Origin: Myxococcales bacterium
Lineage (GTDB): Bacteria; Myxococcota_A; Polyangia; Polyangiales; Ga0077539
Assembly: GCA_016793325.1 (NCBI GenBank)
Contig: JAEUKI010000052.1
Location: forward strand, 496,001 to 560,000
Reading direction: 5' to 3'
Length of the DNA: 64,000 nt
Below are positions 1 through 8,287 of the stretch, one piece after another. Numbering within the stretch: the first letter of the stretch is position 1; the number at the start of each line of letters is the position of its first letter. The notes below the pieces were generated by a model. That model was given only the letters and a program-made list of their open reading frames with translations, ran no database searches and was not told the origin of the DNA. A program made the translations under genes and the position numbers.

Positions 1-118
1 GCGCGCGAGACCGGCGCCGGTGGTTCCACCGCCGCCGCCCGAAGAGAGCAACAACGGAGCGAGCGCCGAGAGCGGCGACGGCGGCGCGCCAGCGCCGAGC
101 GGGGACGCCGGGCGATAG
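1..118 (+). CDS. 3' end of an unknown protein, Pro- and Ala/Gly-rich tail
   Basis: In frame 2 the first bases encode about 38 residues ending at a TAG at 116-118. The tail contains five prolines in a row, then a Glu/Ser/Asn stretch and a Gly/Ala/Asp-rich end. This low-complexity composition is common at the C-terminus of myxobacterial envelope or regulatory proteins, but the catalytic or structural part lies outside the window, so no function can be given. The next gene is on the opposite strand, ending at 209, so the two converge. Confidence 0.5.
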   Translation, partial: RARPAPVVPPPPPEESNNGASAESGDGGAPAPSGDAGR

Positions 119-208
119 CGAGCGGGTGGGGGCCTACAGGTTCACATCGCTGAGCGTGACCACCTTCGGGATCGCGCTGCAGGTGGAACCGATCGTGCAA
201 CGCCGCTC

Positions 209-1270
209 CTACGGCGGTAGCTGACACAGTCCGGTAGCAGTCGCTGTCCAGACGAGCACGCGACGCTCGATCGCGAGATCGCACGCGGCGCCGTAGAGCT
301 GGATCGTCCTGCGCGATTCGTCTGCCCAGTCCCACCCGTCGCGACGGGATGTATCGCGAGCGACCGAGCTTCCGCCGCCGATCAGAGTCTCGCCTTGCAT
401 CTGCCGATCATCTCGCTGAACGACTCGGCACAGCGCTGCTTCCAACAACGGACGCGCGAGCGATTGCTCGATCTCCACTCGACGTTCAGCGCGGAGATAC
501 GGCACCGGGCCCCGAGACGGAAGTCCGCCCGCGAGCGCCATATCTGCCAGAAACCGCTCGTAGATCGGCACCAGTCGCGGCTCTGGTGATGCCCCCGTGA
601 GTCCCAGCACAGTCGTCGATACGTTCTCTGAACGCAACAAGCGAATGAGGTTTGTAATTCGCTCGTCGTCGAGACAACTGCCTGGATAGGTAGGGGGGCG
701 ACGGCAAGAGTCGTCACCAGTACCAGATAGGCAAACACAACGGTCGAGCGAATGCTCGAAATTGCAACCTGCGGCACCGTCCGTGACGAGGACGACGAAT
801 CGGGCGCGGAGCGGGTCAGCGACTTGTCGCGCGCGATGCATCGTCGCAGCGGCGAGCAGACCCTCGTACGTCGGCGTTCCGCCGTTCATCACGGGCCCCG
901 GAGGAAACTCTCGCATCAACCTCGCGAGATCCTCGGTCGGCGGCTGCGCCGCCACGGGATCGGCGCTGCACGCATCGCGACCGAACTGCCCCCGCGGAAA
1001 GAACGCCATCCCGACCCGCGCGACGCCCTGCAGCTGCGGGATCACCGTTCGCAGCGCGCGGTCGAGCGCGGTCCAATAGGTCTCTCCCTCGGCGTTGCTC
1101 TCGCCCATGCTCGCCGATCGATCCACCACGAACATGATTTCGGGTGCGTCGGGCTCGAACCGCGTCACGCACGGAACCGCAAGGCCCGTCTTCGACCCGC
1201 AGCCGCTGCCCAACATCACGAGCGACGCGATCACAAAGGCCCTCCGTTCGGCGCTCTGCGATCGACCCAT
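209..1270 (-). CDS. VWA-domain lipoprotein
   Basis: A 353-residue protein with an N-terminal lipoprotein signal: a charged start, a hydrophobic stretch at residues 11-22 and a lipobox Leu-Gly-Ser-Gly-Cys with Cys24. The von Willebrand A domain follows directly, with the MIDAS motif Asp50-Arg-Ser-Ala-Ser-Met, so it probably binds a divalent metal and a protein partner at the cell surface or in the periplasm. The middle has paired cysteines suggestive of disulfides. The mature N-terminus (Gly-Ser-Lys-Thr-Gly-Leu after the Cys) is of a kind seen in myxobacterial VWA lipoproteins. The ATG at 1268-1270 has no clear Shine-Dalgarno sequence. A tandem repeat lies upstream at 1471-1590. The VWA call is firm; the binding partner is unknown. 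A second, unrelated VWA lipoprotein lies at 20700-21968. Confidence 0.85.
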   Translation of the reverse strand: MGRSQSAERRAFVIASLVMLGSGCGSKTGLAVPCVTRFEPDAPEIMFVVDRSASMGESNAEGETYWTALDRALRTVIPQLQGVARVGMAFFPRGQFGRDACSADPVAAQPPTEDLARLMREFPPGPVMNGGTPTYEGLLAAATMHRARQVADPLRARFVVLVTDGAAGCNFEHSLDRCVCLSGTGDDSCRRPPTYPGSCLDDERITNLIRLLRSENVSTTVLGLTGASPEPRLVPIYERFLADMALAGGLPSRGPVPYLRAERRVEIEQSLARPLLEAALCRVVQRDDRQMQGETLIGGGSSVARDTSRRDGWDWADESRRTIQLYGAACDLAIERRVLVWTATATGLCQLPP

Positions 1271-1470
1271 GGGCGAAGTTCACCACCACTGACCGCGGGG
1301 ATCAAAACAAGGTTCATGGGGGTGCTGGAGGCGTGCGGGATGGGACCGAGCGTTCGGCCTCCGGCGCTCACCGCCAATGTCGCTCGGGCGTGGAGCAGCG
1401 CATGTGGTCTTGCGGTGCTCCAACTCGACCTCGAACCTTGTGGCCTGACCCCAGACCCCCCGCGAGTCGA

Positions 1471-1590
1471 CCCCAGGGCCACCCAATGCCACCCCAGGGC
1501 CGCCGCCGGCCACCCCAGGGCCACCCAATGCCACCCCAGGCCCGCCGTTGCTCCACCCCAGGCCCGCCGTTGCTCCACCCCAGGACCGCG
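1471..1590. repeat. Tandem repeat, 21-22 bp unit, five full copies plus a partial
   Basis: Units start at 1471, 1492, 1513 (21 bp each), 1534 and 1556 (22 bp each), with a partial unit from 1578. Every unit begins CCCCAGG and ends CCA. Units 1 and 3 are identical and so are units 4 and 5. The array lies in the 330-base gap 1271-1600 between two minus-strand genes, directly after the stop of the upstream one. I see no gene in that gap and nothing else notable. Plus-strand reading frames through it are artefacts of the repeat. Confidence 0.85.
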
Positions 1591-1600
1591 CTCGCGAAGC

Positions 1601-2533
1601 TCAGCCCTTTGGCGTCGGCTCACCGGGGTTCGGCGTCGCGGGCTCAGCGCTGTCGGAGCCCAACCCGAACACCGCTCGCGTCGCGATCGGCACCAGCGCA
1701 GGCACCCTTCGATCGCTCGCCTTCTTCGCGTTGAAGACCGCGCGAAGGCCCCGCATCCGCTCGATGCACACACCATCGAGCCGATCGATCTCGCTCTGGG
1801 GAACCGGCGACCCGGCGCGCGCGCCGCCGCTGTCGCCGCTACGATCGATCTCCACTGCGAGCTTCTCGATCTCGTCAAGCTTCGCTGCGGTGATCTGATC
1901 CGCCTCGAATCGTCGAGCGAGCTTCGCGTCTCGTGCGGCCGCTTTTCGTGCCTCGTCGACGAGGTTGTTCAGCGTCTTCGCGAGGCGCTTCGGCTCTTGT
2001 GCCGTGGTGTTCGCAGCCTCGATCGCCGCGCGCAACGCCCGGTCGCCGCCGCTCGCCTGCTTCAGCGACTCGACGAGCGTGTTTCGAACCTCTTGCCCGC
2101 GCTCGTACAACGCGTTCGCGTTCACGACGTCTCGCGCTTCATCCGCGGCGCGGCTCGGCGCCGCTGCGTTGCGCTCGTATGCATGCTTGAGCGCCAGAAA
2201 GTCGGCCAGCACCGCGCGAAACCGCGCGTCCGAGAAGCCGATCCACTCGCTCTTCTCTTTCGCGCTGAGCTTGCTCCAGTAGATCCAGATTTGGCCGAGC
2301 CAACGCCGACCGTCGGTGAGCAATCGCTGCGAGCGCACGCTCGCGCCGAGGCGAACGAGCTCCGTCGCGGGCGTGGTCGTCGCGAAGAGTTCGACCTCTT
2401 CGTCCGTCGCCTTGCCTGCTTTCTTCACGAGCTCCTCCCATGTGTACTTCGCGGGCGTCTCGCTCGCGTCGACCTCGTCGATCGGCGCGCGCTCCTTCTT
2501 CGCTGCGCGCGTCGGCTTGTTCACCTTCACCAT
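1601..2533 (-). CDS. Unknown alpha-helical protein
   Basis: A 310-residue protein of unknown function. The start is the ATG at 2531-2533, chosen because a strong AAGGAGGA Shine-Dalgarno sequence lies 6 bases upstream; the reading frame stays open further upstream, but that part has no gene-like composition. The N-terminus is Lys/Arg-rich. The rest is rich in Ala, Glu, Lys and Arg and looks helical, with no signal peptide or membrane segment, so it is probably cytoplasmic. The C-terminal 50 residues become Pro/Gly-rich. No family was recognised. A divergent lipoprotein gene starts at 2844. Confidence 0.75.
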   Translation of the reverse strand: MVKVNKPTRAAKKERAPIDEVDASETPAKYTWEELVKKAGKATDEEVELFATTTPATELVRLGASVRSQRLLTDGRRWLGQIWIYWSKLSAKEKSEWIGFSDARFRAVLADFLALKHAYERNAAAPSRAADEARDVVNANALYERGQEVRNTLVESLKQASGGDRALRAAIEAANTTAQEPKRLAKTLNNLVDEARKAAARDAKLARRFEADQITAAKLDEIEKLAVEIDRSGDSGGARAGSPVPQSEIDRLDGVCIERMRGLRAVFNAKKASDRRVPALVPIATRAVFGLGSDSAEPATPNPGEPTPKG

Positions 2534-2705
2534 CCGTGTCCTCCTTGCGGTGTGAGTCCGGCAGTGTACCGCGCACGTGAAGCGCGCGGTCAACGCGGCA
2601 GCCGGACGATGGCGAGGAGGGCGACGAGCTGCGAGCCGTGTCGCGTCGTTGTTTTCGACGATGCTTGCCATTGACGTCGCAGCGCGGGGTACTAGGTCCG
2701 CTGTG

Positions 2706-2762
2706 GGTCGACAGTGAGCTGAGGCGGTCCCCCCCCCACGCCACCTTGCTGTCGACCTTTTT
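2706..2762 (+). terminator. Terminator-like hairpin with T tract, no obvious upstream gene
   Basis: A perfect 9 bp stem, GGTCGACAG (2706-2714) with CTGTCGACC (2749-2757), a 34-base loop that includes a run of C, and then five T (2758-2762). This has the layout of an intrinsic terminator on the plus strand. It lies in the 310-base gap 2534-2843 between two divergent genes, where no plus-strand gene is visible upstream. The loop is long for a terminator, so a chance dyad or an operator is also possible. I see nothing else in that gap. Confidence 0.35.
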
Positions 2763-2843
2763 CGTTTCTCCGCGGGTCCCCCTCGCGGTGTTCCGCGCAC
2801 TGCATGCTTCGCGGTGGCGTGCATGGTGCACAATGCCTCCGCG

Positions 2844-4079
2844 ATGAGCGCGTTCGTGAATCGTTCGGCCCTTTGCGTGCTGTGGTTCGCTTGCCTCGGG
2901 GGTTGCCGCCCAGAGGTTCCTTCGATCGTCAGCGTCGAGCCCGCGAACGTCGTGCTTCCGCGGCCCACTCCGTGTGATCCCGCTGCGTCAGTGTGGCCCG
3001 ATCGCGACGCGACACCGCCCGCGTGGGGCTCTGGACGAACGATCACGTACGCCGTGTCCACGCTGCAGATCGATCGCTACTCGGGCGAAGGCGCGACGGC
3101 CGCTGGGTTCGACCTCGATAGCAACTTTTATCGAGACTGGCGCGACGGGCCTTGCGGTGGGGTCGACGCGCTCTCGGACCTCGATTGCGACTCGAACTGC
3201 GCTCCTGACGCTGTGGATCGAGACGGCGGATGCTCGCGGCGTGGCTGTCTCGGGAGCGCGTGTGTCGGAGGCGTCGACAACAATCTTCCCGAGGTGATCA
3301 ACTACCTCAACTTTGTCTGGGGCGGCCTGGGAGGGTGGGGTTCCGACGGCTGGAACTTCGATCTTCGCCGCGTGCTGTACGGTGCCTATCGCTCTGGGGA
3401 GGCTGCGTTGGTCGTGCAGATCTCGGGCGTCGACAGCCTCGAGAACGACGACGAGGTCGCCGTGAGGCTCGTCGCCGCCGTGGGGCTCTATGCCCGAACG
3501 ACTCGCGGAGACTGCGACCCCACCGTCGTCGATCAGCGCTACGCGATCGCCCCGCGCGCGGTGATCGCTGGCGATCCTTCGTTCCTCGCGGTGCGCGACG
3601 GCGTGGGTCGCGTGCGCGCGGGTCGGCTTCGAGCGCGCTTCTCGCGGCTCGTTCGCTTTCCGTTCGTCGATGTCGACTCGTCGGTTCGTGACCTCGAGAT
3701 CGAGGACGCACGGCTGGCCGTCGATCTCCGAGAGACACACGCAATCAACGGAAACTTCGGCGGTGGCGCGACGATGGATTCGCTCGTGCCGCTGCTCACG
3801 AGCCCGGGCCCCGACTACCAGCCGCTCCGTGGCGTTGCCGGGTGGATCGACCTTCCGACGCGTGAAGGACGGTGCGCGACGAGCACCGATTGTTCCTTCG
3901 GCAGCGCGCGCTTGAGCGTGGGTGTTCGCTTCAAGCTGGCGCGCGCGATCCTCGAGCCTCGCGTGCTCGACGCACCCACGGGCGTCTGCCCGCCGAGAGA
4001 CTTGGTTCCGCCCTACGTCGACCCGAGCCGCCGCTTCGACGCGGGCTCATTTTGCTCCGCGCCCGACGCGGGACCGTAG
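2844..4079 (+). CDS. Lipoprotein of unknown function
   Basis: A 411-residue secreted lipoprotein. The ATG at 2844 is chosen over one 30 bases upstream because it begins a compact signal peptide ending in the lipobox Leu-Gly-Gly-Cys at about residue 21. Residues 90-150 are rich in Asp and Cys, with spacing suggestive of calcium- or disulfide-stabilised loops. The rest is predicted beta-rich and alternates hydrophobic and charged residues. Four more cysteines lie near the C-terminus. No catalytic signature was recognised. It diverges from the gene ending at 1601 and converges with the next minus-strand gene, 42 bases away. Confidence 0.75.
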   Translation: MSAFVNRSALCVLWFACLGGCRPEVPSIVSVEPANVVLPRPTPCDPAASVWPDRDATPPAWGSGRTITYAVSTLQIDRYSGEGATAAGFDLDSNFYRDWRDGPCGGVDALSDLDCDSNCAPDAVDRDGGCSRRGCLGSACVGGVDNNLPEVINYLNFVWGGLGGWGSDGWNFDLRRVLYGAYRSGEAALVVQISGVDSLENDDEVAVRLVAAVGLYARTTRGDCDPTVVDQRYAIAPRAVIAGDPSFLAVRDGVGRVRAGRLRARFSRLVRFPFVDVDSSVRDLEIEDARLAVDLRETHAINGNFGGGATMDSLVPLLTSPGPDYQPLRGVAGWIDLPTREGRCATSTDCSFGSARLSVGVRFKLARAILEPRVLDAPTGVCPPRDLVPPYVDPSRRFDAGSFCSAPDAGP

Positions 4080-4120
4080 CGGACTTCGCGGGTCGTACGA
4101 GCGCCGCACTGTCGTGCCCG

Positions 4121-4873
4121 CTACCTCCGCCCCTCCCGATACGGAACGCCATCCGACGCGAGCGCGACGCTCTCCGGCGGCTGCAGATACCGATTGTTCT
4201 TCCAGTCCACGGTGCGCAGAAACTCGCGAGACGCTGCGGTCGCATCGAAGCTCTTCACGTCGACGCGCAGGTCGAGCAGCGGTGGCGCGATGGGCGACCC
4301 CATGACCAACAAGCGTTGCGCGGATTGTTGCTCGGGAGAGTCGACGTCGAGCGTCAGGTCCTTGTGCTCGGGCAGCGGCGCGAGCTTGTTCATTCGCGCG
4401 ACGAACCCCCGCGTCCATGCGTCGAACGCGCGGCGGTGCTTCGCGCCCATCTGGTAGCGGGCGAGGGTGATCGCGTGTGCGACCTCGTTCCAGTGCGGGG
4501 CGAGGGGCCACTTCGTCTCGTTGCGCCAGAGCGCATAGAAGATCTGGTAGCCGAGGTAGATGACCGTTCCCTCGAAGCGGTCCGCGCGAGACGCGTCCAA
4601 GATACGCGGGCGCTTCTCGGGCATTCGCACGTACGAGCTGTCGTGCTGGTAGCAGAACAGCATCTCCGCGAGCTCATCGAGCGGGCGCGTGTCGGTCTTC
4701 GCGCGCAGCCGACGCGAGACCCACACGAGGACGCCCGCGTAGATCGCGTAGAGCGCAGCCTCCGTCTTGTCGATCATCGCGCGCTTCGTCGCGGGGGTCG
4801 GCTCTGCGTGCTCTTTGGCCGTCGTCCACTCGTTGTCGAACGCCTCTTCGTGGAGGTCGTCGGGGATGCTCAT
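4121..4873 (-). CDS. Unknown cytoplasmic protein
   Basis: A 250-residue protein with no signal peptide or long membrane segment. The ATG at 4871-4873 is preferred; a GTG 27 bases upstream is an in-frame alternative. The protein is mixed helical, with a hydrophobic helix around residues 40-55 followed by an Arg cluster, and several Trp and Tyr residues in the middle. No domain was recognised. It is flanked by secreted proteins on the other strand, which says little about its role. Confidence 0.65.
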   Translation of the reverse strand: MSIPDDLHEEAFDNEWTTAKEHAEPTPATKRAMIDKTEAALYAIYAGVLVWVSRRLRAKTDTRPLDELAEMLFCYQHDSSYVRMPEKRPRILDASRADRFEGTVIYLGYQIFYALWRNETKWPLAPHWNEVAHAITLARYQMGAKHRRAFDAWTRGFVARMNKLAPLPEHKDLTLDVDSPEQQSAQRLLVMGSPIAPPLLDLRVDVKSFDATAASREFLRTVDWKNNRYLQPPESVALASDGVPYREGRR

Positions 4874-5048
4874 GCTCTCTGCGATCTTCGCTGCCCACAC
4901 GGGCCGATCGTACGCTGGACTCCGACGCGCTCCCGATTTCGAGAAGGAACGATCCCTCCGCCCGCACTACACCCGCTGCGGCGGTGTCGCTGTTCGGCTG
5001 CGTGGTGACGCGCGGCTGAGCGCGCGCGGTCGTTACAGGGAGCGTTCA

Positions 5049-5417
5049 GTGAAGAGAGTCTCGACCTATCGAGGCGCGGTCGGCCTCGTATTGTGTTGCG
5101 CAGTCGCGTTCGGAGCGTGCTCGCCTGCGCCGCGTCCTCCTGACGCCCAGCAGGACGCAACGAACAACGACGCAGTGACGCTCGATCAACCGCCCGCAGC
5201 AGATGTCGCGCCCGACGGCGTTGTCGACGCATCGATCGAAGACGCATCGAACGAAGACGCAACGCCGGACGCCGCGGTCGACGACGTGTTCGACGCGGCG
5301 CCAGACGTGGTGTCGACGCCGGACGTCGCAGACGTGCAAGACGCGCCGGACGTGCCCGACGCGCCGAGCGCTGCCTTGTGGGACATGGCCGAGTGGGATC
5401 GAGGGGTTTGGCAATGA
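5049..5417 (+). CDS. Small lipoprotein with Asp/Ala-rich spacer
   Basis: A 122-residue protein starting at a GTG at 5049, with an AGGGAG Shine-Dalgarno sequence about 8 bases upstream. The signal peptide ends in the lipobox Phe-Gly-Ala-Cys at residues 21-24. After the Cys almost the whole mature protein is an Asp/Ala/Val/Pro spacer, with a short Trp-containing end. The frame is open back to 4767, but that part lies over the start of the opposite-strand gene and is not gene-like. The stop overlaps the next ATG by 4 bases (ATGA), so the two are probably translated together. Its role is unknown; it may be a surface tether or a truncated member of the lipoprotein class common here. Confidence 0.65.
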   Translation: MKRVSTYRGAVGLVLCCAVAFGACSPAPRPPDAQQDATNNDAVTLDQPPAADVAPDGVVDASIEDASNEDATPDAAVDDVFDAAPDVVSTPDVADVQDAPDVPDAPSAALWDMAEWDRGVWQ

Positions 5418-5887
5418 AGGAGCAACGAGAGATGACATCGAACGGTTCGCGAAAGTCCAACACCACAGCTCGCACCATCGCGCGCGTCGCCCTCGTCGCG
5501 GCCGTGATCGCCGTGCCGATCGCCGCGTGGGCGCGCGTCACGCTCCCGCATCGGTTCACAGCGGGAACTCCCATTCGCGCCGCCGAGGTCAACGCGAACT
5601 TCGACGCGCTCAACGACGGCAAACAAGATCGCATCGGCGCGCTCGTCGTGCGCACGCCGATGACGGCGACGCCGCGGTTTCTGATCGATCACCCGCTGGC
5701 CAACGGCAATCCCAACGCCGTGCTCTCTGCGCAGCACGTCTCGCGCGCGTCCGGTGACACGTTCTCGAACACCGTGGGGTTCTTCTATTCAGCGGGCGAC
5801 TCGCGCTGGATGATCTTCAACGAAGGCCCAGGGAATTTTCCCGCGGATACGATCTTCCACGTGCTCATCGTGCGCGAAGCGCAGTGA
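5414..5887 (+). CDS. Secreted or membrane-anchored small protein
   Basis: A 157-residue protein with a single hydrophobic segment near residues 24-44 that ends in Ala-Trp-Ala, so it is either a signal peptide or an anchor. A segment just after it (Phe-Thr-Ala-Gly-Thr-Pro followed by Ala-Glu-Val-Asn-Ala-Asn-Phe) has the look of a motif found in many bacterial surface proteins where the exported body begins. Two starts are possible: the ATG at 5414, overlapping the previous stop, and the ATG at 5432, which has an AAGGAG 9 bases upstream. The longer form is given, but the shorter is equally plausible. It probably forms an operon with the small lipoprotein before it. Function unknown. Confidence 0.65.
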   Translation: MKEQREMTSNGSRKSNTTARTIARVALVAAVIAVPIAAWARVTLPHRFTAGTPIRAAEVNANFDALNDGKQDRIGALVVRTPMTATPRFLIDHPLANGNPNAVLSAQHVSRASGDTFSNTVGFFYSAGDSRWMIFNEGPGNFPADTIFHVLIVREAQ

Positions 5888-5906
5888 GGGGCCGTCGTGG
5901 GCCGCG

Positions 5907-6242
5907 GGCCGAGTGAGCAACACGATGGAGCGCGATGGCGCGAGGCGCGGCCCCCACCCGCGCTGCCGCGCGGAGCGGCCCCCACCCGGCGCTGCCGCGC
6001 GCCCCGCCCCCGCCTGAACGGCAGGGGCGGCGGCTTCGCACTGTGTCAGCGAATTTTCAGAATCAACGCGCCATGGTGGGATCTACGATACGCGTCGCTA
6101 TTTCGATAACACGCCCACACAATGCAAAGCTCCGCCCCTGCCGTTCAGGCGGGGGCGGGGCGCGCGGCAGCGCCGGGTGGGGGCCGCTCCGCGCGGCAGC
6201 GCCGGGTGGGGGCCGCGCCTCGCGGCGTTGCGCTCACTCGGG
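5907..6242. repeat. Long inverted repeat, arms of about 92 bp, with duplicated inner unit
   Basis: The left core 5940-6030 and the right core 6132-6223 are reverse complements over 91/92 bases, differing by a single inserted G. Weaker complementarity extends outward to about 5907 and 6242. Inside each arm a unit of about 28 bp (CGGCCCCCACCCGGCGCTGC plus GCGCG) occurs twice. The 101-base centre (6031-6131) is markedly less GC-rich. It sits in the gap 5888-6325 between two plus-strand genes and could fold into a very long hairpin. It looks like a nonautonomous or REP/MITE-like element. No target-site duplication could be settled by eye. Confidence 0.9.
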
Positions 6243-6325
6243 CCGCGCTCCATCGCACCACCCACTCGCCACGCACTTCGCCGCGAACTTGCGCCCCCCA
6301 CGCGTGCCCGTGCGACCATCGTTTG

Positions 6326-7801
6326 ATGCGCTTGCTGTTCGCTGCAACGTATCTGCGACGACGTTGGCTCGCCGCGATCGCGGTGTTGTCCTCCGTCGTC
6401 CAGGGCTGTCCCGCTCCAGCGCCACCCGCGGACAGCGGGAACGACGCTGCCGACGCTCCCGTCGATCGGCCGCCCGTTGACGCGTCGGACGTTGCGGTGC
6501 CCGACGACGCCGTCGTCGTCGATGCGAGCGATGACGTGGGTGGTGACGCGGGCTCGATCGACGCAGCTTCCGATGTACTCGTCGCGGACGCAGTGAACAC
6601 CACGGACGGCGCGACGGACGCACCCACCGCAGACATCGTGTGCGCGATGGGCGAATCCGTGTGCGCGGGCGCATGCGTGAACACGCAGAGCAGCGCTTCG
6701 CACTGCGGCGCGTGCGGCCGCAGCTGTCCCGGCTCGGTCCCGTGCGTCGCTGGAACGTGCCGACCACGGTTCGCGTCGACGCTCGCGTCTCCTGTGATCG
6801 TCCCGAACACCGCGGGATGTTCGTTCGCGCCGGATAACTTCAATCAACAAATCACGGTCTCGCCCGAGGGCACGGTGTGGGTCCTCGCGCGATGTGCAAC
6901 AGAGCTGCGCGTCGGACGCTCGGTGGACGGCGCTGCGAGCTTCGGCGCTGCGATGCCGCTCCCGCTCAACGCGTCGGCCACCGCGGGCGTGGCGATCCAC
7001 GCGCGCTCGTCGCTCGAGGCATTCGTGTTCGTCGCCGAGGCCGGATCGCTGCCTGTCGTGCACCGGACGACGGACGGCGGCGCGACGTGGACGCGGCGGG
7101 CTGGAGCGCTTCCCGCAACCGCGCTTCGTCCGTCGATGCCTGGGTTCGTGTCGGCCTCCGTGTCCGCGCGAGGATCGACGCTCTTCTTCGGGTACACGAG
7201 CTCGCCGACCACGGTCGTTCGCTCGAACGACGACGGTGACACGTGGACGCAGTTGACCTCCGCGGGTCCCGCTGGGGGCTCGGCCTTCAACATCGACGTC
7301 GCGCCGCTCGGCGCCGACGGGGTCGTCGCCGAGTGCGCTGTCCCCGCTGTCTATCGCCGCTCGTTCTTCGACGGAACGTCTTGGGTGGGTCGCCGCGCTG
7401 CGACCCCCAACGCGTGGCACGCCGACTCGGCGCACTCGGGCTCGCTCGCGGTCTGGACCAACGGCGACGAACCGGTAGGGATCATCTATCGCGAGACGCT
7501 GGACGGCGCCGGTGTTGCGACGCGCAGCGAGATGACCCGAACGGTCGTCGGAGACCGCGAGCGATCGATCGACGCGGATCCGGCTGGCAACGCGTGGGTC
7601 GCGATCCGAGTTCCCATCACCACGGACGTCATGATCTATTTGTGGGAGCCATCGAACACCGCGCCGAGCCTGCTTGCATCGCGCTGGGTCACGGGTTCGA
7701 CCATGCCCGTTCCCGCGATCGCGGCGATCCCGACGCAGCTCGGCTCGGTCACGGCGGTGCCGTTGGCGACGGGCGTTCACGTCGTCACGATCGTGCGCTG
7801 A
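6326..7801 (+). CDS. Lipoprotein with Cys-rich motif and BNR/Asp-box propeller
   Basis: A 491-residue lipoprotein. The ATG at 6326 begins a signal peptide ending in Val-Gln-Gly-Cys at residues 24-27; the frame upstream runs through the inverted repeat and is not coding. An Asp/Val/Ala-rich spacer follows up to about residue 105. Residues 112-145 carry the pattern Cys-Ala-Gly-Ala-Cys, then Cys-Gly-Ala-Cys-Gly-Arg-Ser-Cys, a disulfide-rich myxobacterial surface motif. The rest is a beta-propeller with Asp boxes (Thr-Asp-Gly-Gly-Ala-Thr-Trp near 249 and Asn-Asp-Asp-Gly-Asp-Thr-Trp near 297), as in sialidase/BNR proteins. No sialidase catalytic Arg triad is evident, so it is more likely a binding protein than an enzyme. 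Confidence 0.8.
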   Translation: MRLLFAATYLRRRWLAAIAVLSSVVQGCPAPAPPADSGNDAADAPVDRPPVDASDVAVPDDAVVVDASDDVGGDAGSIDAASDVLVADAVNTTDGATDAPTADIVCAMGESVCAGACVNTQSSASHCGACGRSCPGSVPCVAGTCRPRFASTLASPVIVPNTAGCSFAPDNFNQQITVSPEGTVWVLARCATELRVGRSVDGAASFGAAMPLPLNASATAGVAIHARSSLEAFVFVAEAGSLPVVHRTTDGGATWTRRAGALPATALRPSMPGFVSASVSARGSTLFFGYTSSPTTVVRSNDDGDTWTQLTSAGPAGGSAFNIDVAPLGADGVVAECAVPAVYRRSFFDGTSWVGRRAATPNAWHADSAHSGSLAVWTNGDEPVGIIYRETLDGAGVATRSEMTRTVVGDRERSIDADPAGNAWVAIRVPITTDVMIYLWEPSNTAPSLLASRWVTGSTMPVPAIAAIPTQLGSVTAVPLATGVHVVTIVR

Positions 7802-7877
7802 CGGAGCGAGTTCGGTCGCCGCGCGCCAATCGCGGCTCGATTCGCGGTACGCTCGCGTTCGCGCTGGAGGCGCACCG

Positions 7878-8270
7878 ATGTCCGAACTGATCCAGTGCCC
7901 GTCGTGCGCGAGGCACATCCGCGCGCGTGAGTCGCAGTGCCCGTTTTGCGCCGCCGCGGTCCGCGCGAAGGTTCCCGCTACGTTTGTCGTCGCCGCGGCG
8001 ATCGGCGCAGTGGTCTCCGGGTGCGACATCGTGTGTCGGACCGTGCGCGTTCCGGGCGTGTGTCCCGCCCCCCGGTCCGCGAACATCGACACGCCCCGCG
8101 ACGACATGCGGATCGCGGTCCCCGCGTACGGAATCGCGCCGCCGCCGCCCGAGACGCTCGCGGACTCGGGCATCGCGACGACGCCGGCGATCGAACCCAC
8201 ACCACAAATCAACCGCCCGCCCAATCGCTACGGCCTCCCTCGGTGGAATCGCCGCGACTTTCCTCGGTGA
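7878..8270 (+). CDS. Small zinc-ribbon protein with membrane segment
   Basis: A 130-residue protein starting at the ATG at 7878 with GGAGG 7 bases upstream. Cys7, Cys10, Cys21 and Cys24 form a CxxC-CxxC zinc ribbon. A hydrophobic segment at residues 33-47 ends in Val-Val-Ser-Gly-Cys, which resembles a lipobox although it lies behind the ribbon. The remainder is Pro- and Arg-rich and of low complexity. The likely layout is a cytoplasmic zinc ribbon, one membrane span and a short periplasmic tail. Function unknown. It converges with the next gene, which ends 17 bases away. Confidence 0.7.
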   Translation: MSELIQCPSCARHIRARESQCPFCAAAVRAKVPATFVVAAAIGAVVSGCDIVCRTVRVPGVCPAPRSANIDTPRDDMRIAVPAYGIAPPPPETLADSGIATTPAIEPTPQINRPPNRYGLPRWNRRDFPR

Positions 8271-8287
8271 ACGCGCGTGTGCGTCCG

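Noticed and set aside
1471..1590. Possible CRISPR array
   Set aside because: Units are directly adjacent with no unique spacers; this is a simple tandem repeat, with no cas genes nearby.
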